Under the pieces are notes generated by a model. It worked only from the letters and a program-made list of their open reading frames with translations. It had not been told where the DNA came from and made no database searches. Below are positions 49,405 through 58,742 of a stretch of DNA of 64,000 bases, one piece after another. This DNA is from Corynebacterium sp. MSK008. Its GTDB lineage: Bacteria > Actinomycetota > Actinomycetes > Mycobacteriales > Mycobacteriaceae. The stretch lies in NCBI RefSeq assembly GCF_030232585.1, contig NZ_JASPJX010000001.1, forward strand, positions 248,001-312,000, in the 5' to 3' direction. A program made the position numbers and the translations under genes. Numbering within the stretch: position 1 is the stretch's first letter; each line of letters starts with the position of its first letter.

Positions 49405-51489
49405 ATGAATGAACCCCGCAACCGCGCACGCAAGGTGACGCGCAAGGCCGGGCCGCCGGAGGCAAACGAACAGCAGCCGGTTTTCCAGGCACCGAGCGAC
49501 GCCCCTGCGAACGGCGGCGGCAACGACGCGCCAGTTGAGCGCGACGGTGGAAACAACGGCCGTGACGGCGGCAACCGCGACGACAACGGCGGCCGCAACG
49601 GCGGCAACAACCGTGGCGGCGGAAACGGTGGTAATAACCGTGGCGGCAGCAACCGCAACCGCCGTCGCCGTGGCCGCGGCAATGGTGGCAACGGTGGGGG
49701 CCAGGGCGGCGGCCGCCGCAACCCCATGAAGTCCATGCAGGGTGCCGATCTGACCAAGCGCCTGCCCGCACCGCCGAAGCCGGCGAAGGACACGCTGCGC
49801 ATCTACGCGCTCGGCGGCATCTCCGAGATCGGGCGCAACATGACGGTCTTCGAGTACAACGGCCGCCTGCTCATCGTGGACTGCGGCGTGCTGTTTCCGA
49901 ACTCCGATGAGCCGGGCGTGGACCTGGTGCTGCCGGACTTCGGCCCGATTGAAAACAAGCTGGACAAGATCGACGCACTCGTGGTCACGCACGGCCACGA
50001 GGACCACATCGGCGCGATCCCGTGGCTGCTGAAGCTGCGCAGCGATATCCCGATCTACTCGTCCAAGTTCACCAACGCGCTGATCAAGGCGAAGACGCAG
50101 GAGCACCGCCAGCGTCCGAAGCTCAACGACGTGAACAAGGATTCCGAGGTCACCGTCGGCCCGTTCCGTCTGCGCTTCTGGCACGTCAACCACTCCATCC
50201 CGGAGTGCCTGGGTGTCTCCATCAAGACCGGCGCCGGCCACGTTGTGATGACCGGCGACGTGAAGGTGGACCAGACGCCGTACGACGGCAAGCCGACGGA
50301 CATCCCGGCGCTTTCCCGCCTCGGCGACGAGGGCATCGACCTGTTCATGTGCGATTCCACCAACGCCACCATTCCGGGCATTTCCGCCTCGGAGGCCGGC
50401 ATCGAGGAGACGCTGACCCGCCTAGTGTCGAATGCCCGCCAGCGTGTGGTCATCGCGTCGTTCGCCTCTAACGTGGCGCGCGTGCAGATGGCGATTAACG
50501 CCGCAGTGGCCAACAACCGCAAGGTGGCCTTCAACGGCCGCTCCATGCTGCGCAACATGGAGATTGCGGAGAAGATGAACCTGCTCAAGGCGCCGAAGGG
50601 CACGATCATCCCGATCGAGGAAGCCGCGAAAATGGCGCCGCACAAGACGGTGCTGATCACCACCGGTACCCAGGGCGAGCCGATGGCTGCGCTGTCGCGC
50701 ATGTCCCGCCGTGAGCACCGCCAGATCACCATCCACGACGGCGACACGATCATCCTGTCCTCCTCGCTCATCCCGGGCAACGAGGAGGCGGTGTTCGCGG
50801 TGATCAACAACCTCGCGCAGATCGGCGCGAACGTGATCACCAACGCCGAGGCGCACGTCCACGCGTCCGGCCACGGCTACGCAGGCGAGCTGCTCGCGCT
50901 GTACAACGCGGCGCGCCCGCGCAACGCGATGCCGGTGCACGGCGAGTGGCGTCACATGCGTGCCAACAAGGAGCTGGCAATCTCCACCGGCGTGAAGCCG
51001 AACAACACGGCGCTCGCCCAGAACGGTGTGGTTGTGGACATGCACAAGGGCAACATCAAGGTTGCCGGTCAGTACCAGGTGGGCCAGCTCTACGTCGACG
51101 GCACCACCATGGGTGACGTGGACCCGGACGTGCTGGCGGACCGTACCTCGCTGGCGTCCGGTGGCGTCGTGTCCATCACCTGTGTGATCGACGACCGCAC
51201 CGGCCGTCTGCTGGAGGCGCCGCAGGTGTCCACCACGGGCTACAGCGACGACGACCGCGACTTCAACAAGAAGGTCGTCGAGGGTGTCGAGGCCGTCATG
51301 GGCGATCTGGCCGCCGAAGGCGAGAACGATGCGTTCCGCATGGTGCAGCAGATCCGCCGCAAGGTTTCCCGCGCGATTGAGCAGAACTACAAGCGTCAGC
51401 CGGTGATTCTGCCGACCGTGGTGCCGATGTCGTCGGAGAACCACATCGCCACCGAGGACGAGATCGCGTCCACCCGCGAATCCCGCTAA
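49405..51489 (+). CDS. rnj: Ribonuclease J with disordered N-terminal extension
   Basis: Metallo-beta-lactamase-fold 5'-3' exo/endoribonuclease for mRNA decay and rRNA maturation. The metal motif is H-G-H-E-D-H-I-G-A; the core begins near residue 125 (L-R-I-Y-A-L-G-G-I-S-E-I-G-R-N). Residues about 35-110 are almost only Gly, Asn and Arg, a likely disordered RNA-binding arm. 694 residues, about 120 more than simple RNase J. It follows dapA by 2 nt. Confidence 0.95.
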   Translation: MNEPRNRARKVTRKAGPPEANEQQPVFQAPSDAPANGGGNDAPVERDGGNNGRDGGNRDDNGGRNGGNNRGGGNGGNNRGGSNRNRRRRGRGNGGNGGGQGGGRRNPMKSMQGADLTKRLPAPPKPAKDTLRIYALGGISEIGRNMTVFEYNGRLLIVDCGVLFPNSDEPGVDLVLPDFGPIENKLDKIDALVVTHGHEDHIGAIPWLLKLRSDIPIYSSKFTNALIKAKTQEHRQRPKLNDVNKDSEVTVGPFRLRFWHVNHSIPECLGVSIKTGAGHVVMTGDVKVDQTPYDGKPTDIPALSRLGDEGIDLFMCDSTNATIPGISASEAGIEETLTRLVSNARQRVVIASFASNVARVQMAINAAVANNRKVAFNGRSMLRNMEIAEKMNLLKAPKGTIIPIEEAAKMAPHKTVLITTGTQGEPMAALSRMSRREHRQITIHDGDTIILSSSLIPGNEEAVFAVINNLAQIGANVITNAEAHVHASGHGYAGELLALYNAARPRNAMPVHGEWRHMRANKELAISTGVKPNNTALAQNGVVVDMHKGNIKVAGQYQVGQLYVDGTTMGDVDPDVLADRTSLASGGVVSITCVIDDRTGRLLEAPQVSTTGYSDDDRDFNKKVVEGVEAVMGDLAAEGENDAFRMVQQIRRKVSRAIEQNYKRQPVILPTVVPMSSENHIATEDEIASTRESR

Positions 51490-51493
51490 GCAT

Positions 51494-51506
51494 TTGCTTA
51501 TCGACG
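51494..51506. repeat. Copy of the TTGCTTATCGACG word
   Basis: Exact copy starting 5 nt after the rnj stop codon. Confidence 0.8.
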
Positions 51507-51574
51507 CCCCTTCGGCCCGCCCCGTGGCAGCCGAAGGGGCTAACGCTTTTCCAGGGCATTTCGATACAACGGGT

Positions 51575-52027
51575 ATGAGACACCTCAACCGCACCACAGC
51601 AGCCGTCGTTCTTTCCGCTTCGCTTCTCTCCCCAGCAGCCGCCGCCGATGAGACCAGCTGGACCGGCGGGCACCCGCTCCCGCCGGGAACGCAGGTCCCG
51701 TTCGATCCCGGCTACGCCACCCAGTGGCGCAGCTACGACGTAGTGAAGTGGGGCGAGCCGAACTTCCGCAACCAGGACGCGCGGGGCGTTCGCGTGATCG
51801 GGCAGTTCAACCAGGATTCGATTCTGTGCCTGGAAAACGCGAAGTCCGGCATGTGGGGCTGCTACGTCGACGGCAAGGAGGCGACGGAGCTGGCCTACAT
51901 GCCGTACGGCAAGGTTGTCACCACCGATCCGCTGGTCACCTTCTTCGCACCGGTGATCCGCTTCTTCCTGGGACTCCAGGCACGGCTGGGCCTGTCCAAC
52001 CTCCTTGCGGGGTCCTCCCAGATCTAG
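51575..52027 (+). CDS. Small secreted protein, copy 1 of a tandem pair (W-T-G-G family)
   Basis: A 150-residue exported protein: signal peptide T-T-A-A-V-V-L-S-A-S-L-L-S-P-A-A-A-A, then W-T-G-G-H-P-L-P-P-G-T-Q-V-P-F-D-P-G-Y-A and N-F-R-N. Two cysteines (I-L-C-L and W-G-C-Y) probably form a disulfide. A C-terminal hydrophobic stretch (L-V-T-F-F-A-P-V-I-R-F-F-L-G) may touch the membrane. Paralog of the next gene. Function unknown. Confidence 0.8.
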   Translation: MRHLNRTTAAVVLSASLLSPAAAADETSWTGGHPLPPGTQVPFDPGYATQWRSYDVVKWGEPNFRNQDARGVRVIGQFNQDSILCLENAKSGMWGCYVDGKEATELAYMPYGKVVTTDPLVTFFAPVIRFFLGLQARLGLSNLLAGSSQI

Positions 52028-52104
52028 GCGGAAACCGTACGGTTTCATAACAACCACGCAACAAGGGCTAGGCAGCTCTGAGACGGGTGTGCACAATGTG
52101 GCCC

Positions 52105-52554
52105 ATGAAGACCGCTACGAAAACCGCCGCGGCACTGCTTGCCGCCACGGTGACACTTGTACCAACCGCTCATGCACAGGACGACGTTGACTGGACCGGC
52201 GGCCGACCGCTGCCGCCCGGTACTGAGGTTCCGTACGACCCTGGCTACGCGTCCGCGTGGAAACTCTACGACGTGATCCGTTTCGGTGACCCGAACTTCC
52301 GCAACATTAAGGTGCAGGGAGTGCGCGTGCTGGGCGCCTTCGAGGGCGACTCTGTCATGTGCCACATGAACGCCAAGGGCGGACGCAACGAGTGCTACAA
52401 GGATGGCAAGCAGGCAACCAAGCTCGGCTGGGGCCGCGGCGGCGAGGTGATCACCTTCGACCCGAAGATTGAGCAGTTCGCCCCGCAGATCAGGAGCTAC
52501 CACGAGCTGGAGATGAAACTGTCCAGCGACTCCGGGGTGAGCCTTTCCAGCTAG
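52105..52554 (+). CDS. Small secreted protein, copy 2 of a tandem pair (W-T-G-G family)
   Basis: A 149-residue paralog of the preceding product, sharing W-T-G-G-R-P-L-P-P-G-T-E-V-P-Y-D-P-G-Y-A, N-F-R-N, the V-R-V-L/I-G segment and both cysteines (M-C-H and E-C-Y). Signal peptide ends A-H-A-Q. ATG 52105 is chosen because CACAAT lies 7 nt upstream; an in-frame ATG 18 nt earlier is less likely. The C-terminus differs from copy 1. Confidence 0.8.
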   Translation: MKTATKTAAALLAATVTLVPTAHAQDDVDWTGGRPLPPGTEVPYDPGYASAWKLYDVIRFGDPNFRNIKVQGVRVLGAFEGDSVMCHMNAKGGRNECYKDGKQATKLGWGRGGEVITFDPKIEQFAPQIRSYHELEMKLSSDSGVSLSS

Positions 52555-52564
52555 GCTTGGGCGC

Positions 52565-53191
52565 ATGTCTTTTGCGCAGAAAGAACGTGAACGCCTCGCC
52601 GAGCTGCTCCTTGAGGTCGGCCCCGATGCGCCGACGCTGAACGAGGGCTGGACCACCCGGGACCTTGCAGTCCACCTGCTCATCCGCGAGTCCAAGCCGG
52701 CGGCGGCCCCGGGAATCTTCGTGGATGCGCTGTCCGGCATCACCGAGAAGGAGACTGCGAAGCAGAAGGCCCGCCCGTACGAGGACGTCGTGCGCGAATG
52801 GGCTGCCGGCCCGCCGGTGTGGCTCAAGCCGCTCAACTCTGCGATGAACACGTCCGAGCACTTCATCCACCACGAGGACGTGCGCCGGGGCGGGGGAGTG
52901 GTGGAGCCGCGCGAATTCTCCCAAGTCATCAACGAGGAGCTCTTCGTGCTGGCGAAGCGCTTCGGCAAACTGACGCTGCGCAATGCGCCGGTGCCGGTGA
53001 TCCTGACCCCGCCGACCATGCCGCCCGCGACCATCGGCGATAAGGCTGGGGTCGCCGAGCGCGGCGATAACGTGCTGCGTGTCGCTGGCGATCCGGGCGA
53101 GCTGCTGCTGTGGGTGTCCGGGCGCGACGCCGCCAAGATGGAGCTGACTGGTGCCGTGGAGGCGTTTGAGGGTTTCGAGATCAAGATGTGA
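52565..53191 (+). CDS. TIGR03085-family DinB/MDMPI-like protein
   Basis: A 208-residue protein of the mycothiol-maleylpyruvate-isomerase N-terminal/DinB fold, TIGR03085 type. Metal-binding features: W-T-T-R-D-L-A-V-H-L near the start and E-H-F-I-H-H-E-D-V-R-R. Some members of this fold use mycothiol, which would fit the mycothiol system seen elsewhere in the window. TAGGCT, overlapping the previous stop, lies 7 nt before the ATG. Confidence 0.82.
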   Translation: MSFAQKERERLAELLLEVGPDAPTLNEGWTTRDLAVHLLIRESKPAAAPGIFVDALSGITEKETAKQKARPYEDVVREWAAGPPVWLKPLNSAMNTSEHFIHHEDVRRGGGVVEPREFSQVINEELFVLAKRFGKLTLRNAPVPVILTPPTMPPATIGDKAGVAERGDNVLRVAGDPGELLLWVSGRDAAKMELTGAVEAFEGFEIKM

Positions 53192-53245
53192 CCCTTGACT
53201 GCACGTCGCGGGTGTGGCGTGAGGTGTAAATGTGACTTAAGGCGT

Positions 53246-53251
53246 TAGAGT
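53246..53251 (+). promoter_or_regulatory. Candidate -10 box TAGAGT, leaderless ftsK
   Basis: TAGAGT is 7 nt before ATG 53259. The same hexamer precedes ispG. Confidence 0.5.
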
Positions 53252-53258
53252 TACATGC

Positions 53259-56200
53259 ATGTCTGTCAAAAACACCGCGCCGCGCTCGTCGCGGTCTTCA
53301 ACGCGCCGTCCTACAGGCGGCACCCGCTATGGCGGTCCGGTGTCCATGACGCACCCGACGACATCGTCGAACGTGGCCGCTGAAACCGCGGATGAACGTG
53401 TGGGTTCCGCGTACAAGGTCGTCGGCCATTCGCTGAGCGCCGCCGCCCGGGGCGTCGGGTCGTTCTTCCGCCGCGACAAAGACGAGTCCGATTACGACGA
53501 CACCGCCACACGCAGCCCCAGACGCAGCCGCGGCGATTGGGACGACGAATGGGAGGACGATTTCGAGATGCCAGAGGAGCGCACTGAAAGCTCCGCCAAA
53601 GACGAACGCCGAAGCCGCGAACTGCGACGGGAAAGCCGCTCCGTCGGCCACAGCACGTTTGAAACCCACGCCGACGCGTGGGGTTTAGTTCTCATTGGTC
53701 TGGCCGCCGTTATCGGCGGTTCGGTCTGGTTCGACGTGGCTGGTCCTGTGGGAGAGGTCATCTCCACCGGCACGCACTGGCTCATCGGCGCAGGCGCGCT
53801 TATCCTGCCTGTGATCCTCGTCGGCATCGCCATCGCGCTGATGCTCAACGTGCGCACCTCCGACGCAGTGCGCGCACGCGTCACGCTGGGCTTTTCGATT
53901 ATCGCTATCGGCATGCTCGGGCTGATCCACGTCTTCGCCGGCAACCCGGCGTCGTGGGAGGAGCGCAAGCTCGCAGGCGGTGCGCTCGGCGCCTTCACCG
54001 GCGGCGTGCTCGCAGCAGGCTTCTCCTCGTTCGTCGCCATCCCGCTGCTTGGCCTGGTGATTCTCTACGGCGCGCTCAAGGCCACCGGCATCACCGTGCG
54101 CGAAGCCTACGACTACATCAAAGACCTGGTCACCCGCATGCTGTCCAACACGGACACACCCGACAACGAAGACCAGGACCCGTACAGCCACGTCGCCGAA
54201 GACCTGGACGACATCGCGGAAGGCCGTGAGCGCCGCACCACTCGCGCAGCTTCTCGACGTTCACGCGGCCGCACAGCCGACACCGAACGCCCGGACCGCC
54301 CGGCCCGCCCGACGCGGCGACCGTCGCTGCGCCGCCCCACTCCGATGGAAAGCTACCCGGCCGACGGCGACGACGAGCTGGACCTGTTCGACTTCGCCGA
54401 CGAGGTCGAAGATAGCTTTGAACAGCCCGCAGCCGAGCCTGCCGACTCCGCAGAGACCGCCGTAGTCCAGCGCCCGGCGGCCGCAACGGCACCGGCACCC
54501 AAGCCAGCGGCACCCAAACCTGCAGCACCGAAGCCGCCCCAGCGCGACAACGAGACGAAGGTACTGCAGCGGGAAGCGCCGGAAGGTGAACGTCGAGAAG
54601 CAACTGCCCCCGACACCGTAGCAAGCTCGCGCGAGCAGATGGCGAAGGCGATCGCGGCGCGCAGCGGCATCGACGCCTCCAAGATCCCCGCGACCACCCC
54701 AAAGTCGGAGACCGAGCAGCCCGCGCCGAAGCAGGTGCGCAAGATCCCGCAGGGCGACTACCACCTGCCCAGCACGGACCTGCTGCTCGCGGGCAATGCG
54801 CCGAAGACGCGCACCGAGGCCAACGACCGCATGATCGAGGCGATCACCGACGTCTTCGAAGAGTTCAAGGTCAACGCCCAAGTCACCGGCTTCTCCCGCG
54901 GCCCGACAGTGACCCGCTACGAGGTGGAGCTTGGACCCGGTGTGAAGGTCTCCAAGATCACCAACCTGCAGTCCAACCTCGCCTACGCCGTAGCCACGGA
55001 CAACGTGCGCCTACTCACCCCGATCCCCGGCAAATCCGCCGTGGGCATCGAGGTGCCCAACGCCGACCGCGAAATGGTGCGGCTGCGCGACGTGCTGGAC
55101 TCGCCGAAGGTCTCCGCGCAGGACGACCCGATGCTCATCGGCCTGGGCAAAGACATCGAGGGCGACTTCATCGCTTCCTCGATTCAGAAGATGCCGCACC
55201 TTTTGGTCGCCGGTTCTACCGGCTCCGGTAAGTCCGCGTTTGTGAACTCGATGCTGATCTCGCTGCTCACGCGCGCGACGCCGGAGGAAGTCCGCCTGAT
55301 CCTGGTGGACCCGAAGATGGTGGAGCTGACCCCGTACGAGGGCATCCCGCACCTGATCACGCCGATCATCACCCAGCCGAAGAAGGCCTCCGCCGCCCTG
55401 CAGTGGCTGGTGGAGGAGATGGAGCAGCGCTACATGGACATGAAGTCCGCGCGCGTGCGCCACATCAAGGATTTCAACCGCAAGGTCCGCTCCGGCGAAC
55501 TGACCGCACCCCCGGGATCCGAGCGCGAGATGCGCCCGTACCCGTTCATTGTGTGCGTGGTGGACGAGCTTGCCGATCTGATGATGACAGCGCCGAAGGA
55601 GATCGAGGAATCCATCGTGCGCATCACCCAAAAGGCGCGTGCGGCGGGCATCCACCTGGTGCTGGCCACCCAGCGCCCGTCCGTGGACGTGGTCACCGGC
55701 CTGATCAAGACCAACGTGCCGTCGCGCCTCGCCTTCGCGACGTCCTCGCTGACCGACTCCCGCGTGATTTTGGACCAGGGCGGCGCCGAGAAACTCATCG
55801 GCATGGGCGACGGACTATTCATCCCGCAGGGCGCCGGCAAGCCGCAGCGCCTCCAGGGCGCGTTCGTCTCCGACGAAGAGATCCAGGCGGTCGTTGAGGC
55901 CGCGAAGGCGCAGCAGGACGAGCCTGACTACGTCGAGGGCGTCACCGAGGACAAGCAGGCCGAAGCCAAAGTCATCGACGACGACATCGGCAAAGACATG
56001 GACGACCTGCTCGAAGCCGTCGAGCTCGTGGTCACCTCCCAGCTCGGCTCGACCTCGATGCTGCAGCGCAAACTGCGCATCGGCTTCGCCAAGGCCGGCC
56101 GTCTGATGGACCTGATGGAATCCCGTGGCGTGGTCGGCCCGTCCGAAGGCTCCAAGGCCCGCGACGTGCTGGTCAAGCCCGAGGAGCTGGAGACCATCAT

Positions 56201-56372
56201 CTGGATGATCAAGGGCGCGGACCCGGCCGAGGCACCGAAGGACGTCTCGCTTGACGACGGCGCCGACGACGCCGACGGTTCCGGTTCTGGCGCGGATGGC
56301 TCCGATGCCGGTGGCGACTCCGACACCCGCACCGTCACCGCGACGTACAACCCGACCGGCGGCGCGTTCTAG
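53259..56372 (+). CDS. ftsK: DNA translocase FtsK
   Basis: Septal DNA pump that clears chromosome termini during division. N-terminal basic region, four or so membrane helices (about 140-285), a variable linker with T-R-R and P-A-A-P-K-P repeats (about 290-490), and a RecA-like motor with Walker A G-S-T-G-S-G-K-S and the V-D-E-L-A-D-L Walker B. The C-terminal gamma winged-helix domain includes [10 protein letters not shown] and ends with an extra acidic/Gly tail. 1037 residues. Confidence 0.95.
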   Translation: MSVKNTAPRSSRSSTRRPTGGTRYGGPVSMTHPTTSSNVAAETADERVGSAYKVVGHSLSAAARGVGSFFRRDKDESDYDDTATRSPRRSRGDWDDEWEDDFEMPEERTESSAKDERRSRELRRESRSVGHSTFETHADAWGLVLIGLAAVIGGSVWFDVAGPVGEVISTGTHWLIGAGALILPVILVGIAIALMLNVRTSDAVRARVTLGFSIIAIGMLGLIHVFAGNPASWEERKLAGGALGAFTGGVLAAGFSSFVAIPLLGLVILYGALKATGITVREAYDYIKDLVTRMLSNTDTPDNEDQDPYSHVAEDLDDIAEGRERRTTRAASRRSRGRTADTERPDRPARPTRRPSLRRPTPMESYPADGDDELDLFDFADEVEDSFEQPAAEPADSAETAVVQRPAAATAPAPKPAAPKPAAPKPPQRDNETKVLQREAPEGERREATAPDTVASSREQMAKAIAARSGIDASKIPATTPKSETEQPAPKQVRKIPQGDYHLPSTDLLLAGNAPKTRTEANDRMIEAITDVFEEFKVNAQVTGFSRGPTVTRYEVELGPGVKVSKITNLQSNLAYAVATDNVRLLTPIPGKSAVGIEVPNADREMVRLRDVLDSPKVSAQDDPMLIGLGKDIEGDFIASSIQKMPHLLVAGSTGSGKSAFVNSMLISLLTRATPEEVRLILVDPKMVELTPYEGIPHLITPIITQPKKASAALQWLVEEMEQRYMDMKSARVRHIKDFNRKVRSGELTAPPGSEREMRPYPFIVCVVDELADLMMTAPKEIEESIVRITQKARAAGIHLVLATQRPSVDVVTGLIKTNVPSRLAFATSSLTDSRVILDQGGAEKLIGMGDGLFIPQGAGKPQRLQGAFVSDEEIQAVVEAAKAQQDEPDYVEGVTEDKQAEAKVIDDDIGKDMDDLLEAVELVVTSQLGSTSMLQRKLRIGFAKAGRLMDLMESRGVVGPSEGSKARDVLVKPEELETIIWMIKGADPAEAPKDVSLDDGADDADGSGSGADGSDAGGDSDTRTVTATYNPTGGAF

Positions 56373-56407
56373 GCTGCGGCGCTGCGCGGTGGGGGATTCA
56401 GCTCCAA

Positions 56408-56472
56408 ATCCAGCTACTAAGACCCAGCTAATAGCCCCTGAGAGACGAGTAGCTGGGTCCTAGTAGCTGGAT
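56408..56472. repeat. Nested palindromic element, copy B
   Basis: Left arm 56408-56432 (ATCCAGCTACTAAGACCCAG...) pairs with right arm 56448-56472 with only two mismatches in 25. The 15-nt loop CCCTGAGAGACG-like sequence resembles that of copy C. It may terminate ftsK transcription. Confidence 0.88.
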
Positions 56473-56552
56473 CCTTTGCTTGGGTGGGAGAACGGGGATG
56501 CTCCGGGCGGCGAAAACGGCATGCCACCCCGCGTGGTGTAGTGTGTAACGCG

Positions 56553-56656
56553 CTTGGAGGGGAGTACCCCGGAAGTGTCCAGGATCGTCAGCACGGTGCC
56601 GTCGTAAGGCGATGGCCCCGGTCCGGACCGCCCACAGTGGTGGGGGAGACCTCCGG
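56553..56656 (+). ncRNA. yybP-ykoY manganese riboswitch
   Basis: Conserved family pieces are present in order: GGAGGGGAGTA at the 5' side, ATCGTCAGCACGGTG in the middle, and GGGGGAGACCTCC at the 3' side, closing P1 with GGAGG (56556-56560) and CCTCC (56650-56654). Such RNAs sense Mn2+ and precede TerC/MntP-type exporters, as here. The 3' half of P1 is shared with the next hairpin, giving an on/off switch. Confidence 0.82.
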
Positions 56657-56681
56657 TCTTTTTCGCAACGCTGACCGGAGG
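56650..56681 (+). promoter_or_regulatory. Hairpin that hides the TerC ribosome-binding site
   Basis: CCTCCGGTC (56650-56658) pairs perfectly with GACCGGAGG (56673-56681), which contains the GGAGG ribosome-binding site 7 nt before ATG 56689. CCTCC is also needed for riboswitch P1, so the two folds exclude each other. Reading: Mn2+ bound, P1 formed, ribosome site free, exporter made. Confidence 0.78.
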
Positions 56682-56688
56682 CTTATTT

Positions 56689-57864
56689 ATGCATGTGCCC
56701 CTTTACATTTGGCTGATCACCTCGGCTGTGATCCTGGGATTTTTCATCTTCGACTTCGTCTCGCATGTGCGCACCCCGCACGAGCCGACGATGAAGGAAT
56801 CGGGCGGCTGGGCCCTGTTCTACATGTCCATGGCGTGCGTGTTCGGCGGGCTTGTCTGGTGGCTGTGGGATGCGGAGCACGCCGTGCAGTTCTTCACCGG
56901 CTACATCACCGAGTTGTCGCTGTCGGTGGATAACCTGTTCGTTTTCGCCCTGATTATGGGCTCGTTCAAGATCCCGCGCGCGTACCAGCAGAAGGTGCTG
57001 CTCATCGGCATCGTGATCGCGCTGATCTGTCGCCTACTGTTCATTCTGCTTGGCGCCGTGATCATCGAGGCGTGGTCGGATGTGTTCTACATCTTCGCCG
57101 CGTTCCTCATCTACACCGCCATCAAGCTGGTCTACGACGAGGTCACCGACCAGGAGGACCCGGACCCGAACGACATGTTCGTGGTGAAAACGCTGCGCAA
57201 AGTCATTCCGGTGACCAAGTCGTACCACTCCGACCGGCTTGTTTCGAAGACTCAGGCCGGCAAGAAGGCGGTCACCCCGCTGTTCGTGGCCCTGCTGTCC
57301 ATCGGGTTCATCGACGTCATGTTCGCCTTCGACTCCATTCCGGCGATCTACGGCATCACCCAGGAATCCTTCCTTGTCTTCACCGCCAACGCGTTCGCGC
57401 TGCTTGGTTTGCGTCAGCTCTACTTCCTGCTCAACGGCCTGCTGGATAAGCTCGTGTACCTGCCGTACGGCCTGGCGGTGGTACTCGGCTTCATCGGTGT
57501 GAAACTGCTGCTGCACGCGCTGCACGAGAACAACCTGTCGTTCATCAACGGCGGCGAGGGCCTCAACGTGCCGGAGGTCGGCACCGTGGCCTCGCTGCTG
57601 GTCATCGTTGGCGTGCTTGTGGTCACCGCGGTTGCCTCGCTGATGAAGGACCGCGCGGACGTGAAGGCCGGCCGCCGGGATCCGGAGGAGGGCAAGTACC
57701 ACATCGATTACGACGATCACGGCAACCGTCGCAAGGTGGACCGCGAAGGCCACCACGTCGAATGGATCGACGATCCGGCCACCTCCGGCAAGGGCGACCA
57801 CACCGCCACTGGTTCGCGCGATACCGCCCACCTCGACGTCGCGCGCGGCGGCCGCAAGGGCTAA
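56689..57864 (+). CDS. TerC/Alx-family membrane protein, probable Mn2+ exporter
   Basis: A 391-residue protein with about nine membrane helices. TerC acidic motifs: L-S-V-D-N-L-F-V-F in helix 3 and F-A-F-D-S-I-P-A-I in the second half. The C-terminal about 70 residues are soluble and rich in His and Asp, a possible metal-binding tail. Manganese riboswitch upstream supports a metal-export role over tellurite resistance. GGAGG ribosome-binding site is controlled by that RNA. Confidence 0.9.
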   Translation: MHVPLYIWLITSAVILGFFIFDFVSHVRTPHEPTMKESGGWALFYMSMACVFGGLVWWLWDAEHAVQFFTGYITELSLSVDNLFVFALIMGSFKIPRAYQQKVLLIGIVIALICRLLFILLGAVIIEAWSDVFYIFAAFLIYTAIKLVYDEVTDQEDPDPNDMFVVKTLRKVIPVTKSYHSDRLVSKTQAGKKAVTPLFVALLSIGFIDVMFAFDSIPAIYGITQESFLVFTANAFALLGLRQLYFLLNGLLDKLVYLPYGLAVVLGFIGVKLLLHALHENNLSFINGGEGLNVPEVGTVASLLVIVGVLVVTAVASLMKDRADVKAGRRDPEEGKYHIDYDDHGNRRKVDREGHHVEWIDDPATSGKGDHTATGSRDTAHLDVARGGRKG

Positions 57865-57868
57865 ACCC

Positions 57869-58153
57869 CTAGCTGAAGATATTCATCACCGGGTTCCACT
57901 CCCGGATCTCGCGGGCGGCTAGGGCCCCTGCGACGGTGTAGGGGTCGCCGTCCAGGATGGCCGCCGCGTCCGTCTCGCTGGCGGTGTCCGGCAGCTGCAG
58001 GATGATCAGGGCCTGCTCGGCGCCCGCGAGCGGCCCGGAGCCGACGATCCGGCCCAGCGACAGCTGAGACGAGATGAATTCGCGGTGGGCGGGGCGTGTG
58101 TCGTCGACAAGCTTTTGCTCGCCGTAGGTGTACGTGGCTGCGAAATACTTCAT
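57869..58153 (-). CDS. YciI-family protein
   Basis: A 94-residue dimeric alpha-beta barrel of the YciI/PCD family with the conserved D-D-T-R-P-A-H-R-E-F and later D-P-Y segment. The start at ATG 58153 has TAGACT 7 nt upstream; the frame extends much further to the right but that is shadow of pgsA and pncC. Enzymatic role unknown. Confidence 0.85.
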   Translation of the reverse strand: MKYFAATYTYGEQKLVDDTRPAHREFISSQLSLGRIVGSGPLAGAEQALIILQLPDTASETDAAAILDGDPYTVAGALAAREIREWNPVMNIFS

Positions 58154-58202
58154 GCAGGGCAGTCTAGGAGCGCGGCGCAGCATGGGTATGGTGGAGGTTG
58201 TG

Positions 58203-58742
58203 ATGCAACCCGACAAGCAGTCGAATTGGAACCTCCCGAACATTTTGACCTCGTTGAGGATCCTGTTCATTCCCGTTTTTGCCTGGCTGGTGCTGTCTGA
58301 GCGCTGGTGGTGGGCGTTCGGGTTGTTCGTTGCGCTCATGATCACGGACAAGCTCGACGGCGACATCGCGCGCGCCCGTGGGCTGGTCACGGACTTCGGC
58401 AAAATCGCCGACCCGATCGCGGACAAGGCGCTGATGATCACCGCGCTGGTCACGCTGAACATCGCGAGCACGCTGCCGGTGTGGGTGACGGTGGTCATTG
58501 TGGCGCGTGAGCTGGGCATTACGGTGTGGCGCATGGTGATGCTGCGCCGTGGCAAGGTGGTGCCGGCGTCGAAGGGCGGCAAGCTCAAGACCGCGCTGCA
58601 AACCCTCGCCGTGGGGCTGTACCTGTGCCCGCTGCCTGCGTGGATGGACACTCCGACGTTCGTGGTGATGCTGTTGGCGGTTGCGGTCACTGTGGTCACG
58701 GGTGTGCAGTATTTGGTTGATGCAGGGAAGGTGAACAAGTGA
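58203..58742 (+). CDS. pgsA: CDP-diacylglycerol-glycerol-3-phosphate 3-phosphatidyltransferase
   Basis: Makes phosphatidylglycerol-phosphate from CDP-diacylglycerol. The CDP-alcohol transferase signature is intact: D-K-L-D-G-D-I-A-R-A, then G-K-I-A-D-P-I-A-D-K. 179 residues and several helices. ATG 58203 with GGAGG 5 nt upstream fits best. pncC begins with an overlapping GTGA. Confidence 0.9.
   Translation: MQPDKQSNWNLPNILTSLRILFIPVFAWLVLSERWWWAFGLFVALMITDKLDGDIARARGLVTDFGKIADPIADKALMITALVTLNIASTLPVWVTVVIVARELGITVWRMVMLRRGKVVPASKGGKLKTALQTLAVGLYLCPLPAWMDTPTFVVMLLAVAVTVVTGVQYLVDAGKVNK

Larger units (their letters stand above)
56373..56688. other. 316-bp region between ftsK and the TerC gene
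   Basis: Contains palindromic element B (56408-56472), a TAGTGT -10 candidate at about 56538 and the yybP-ykoY riboswitch with its expression platform (56553-56681). No protein gene is supported. Confidence 0.75.
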
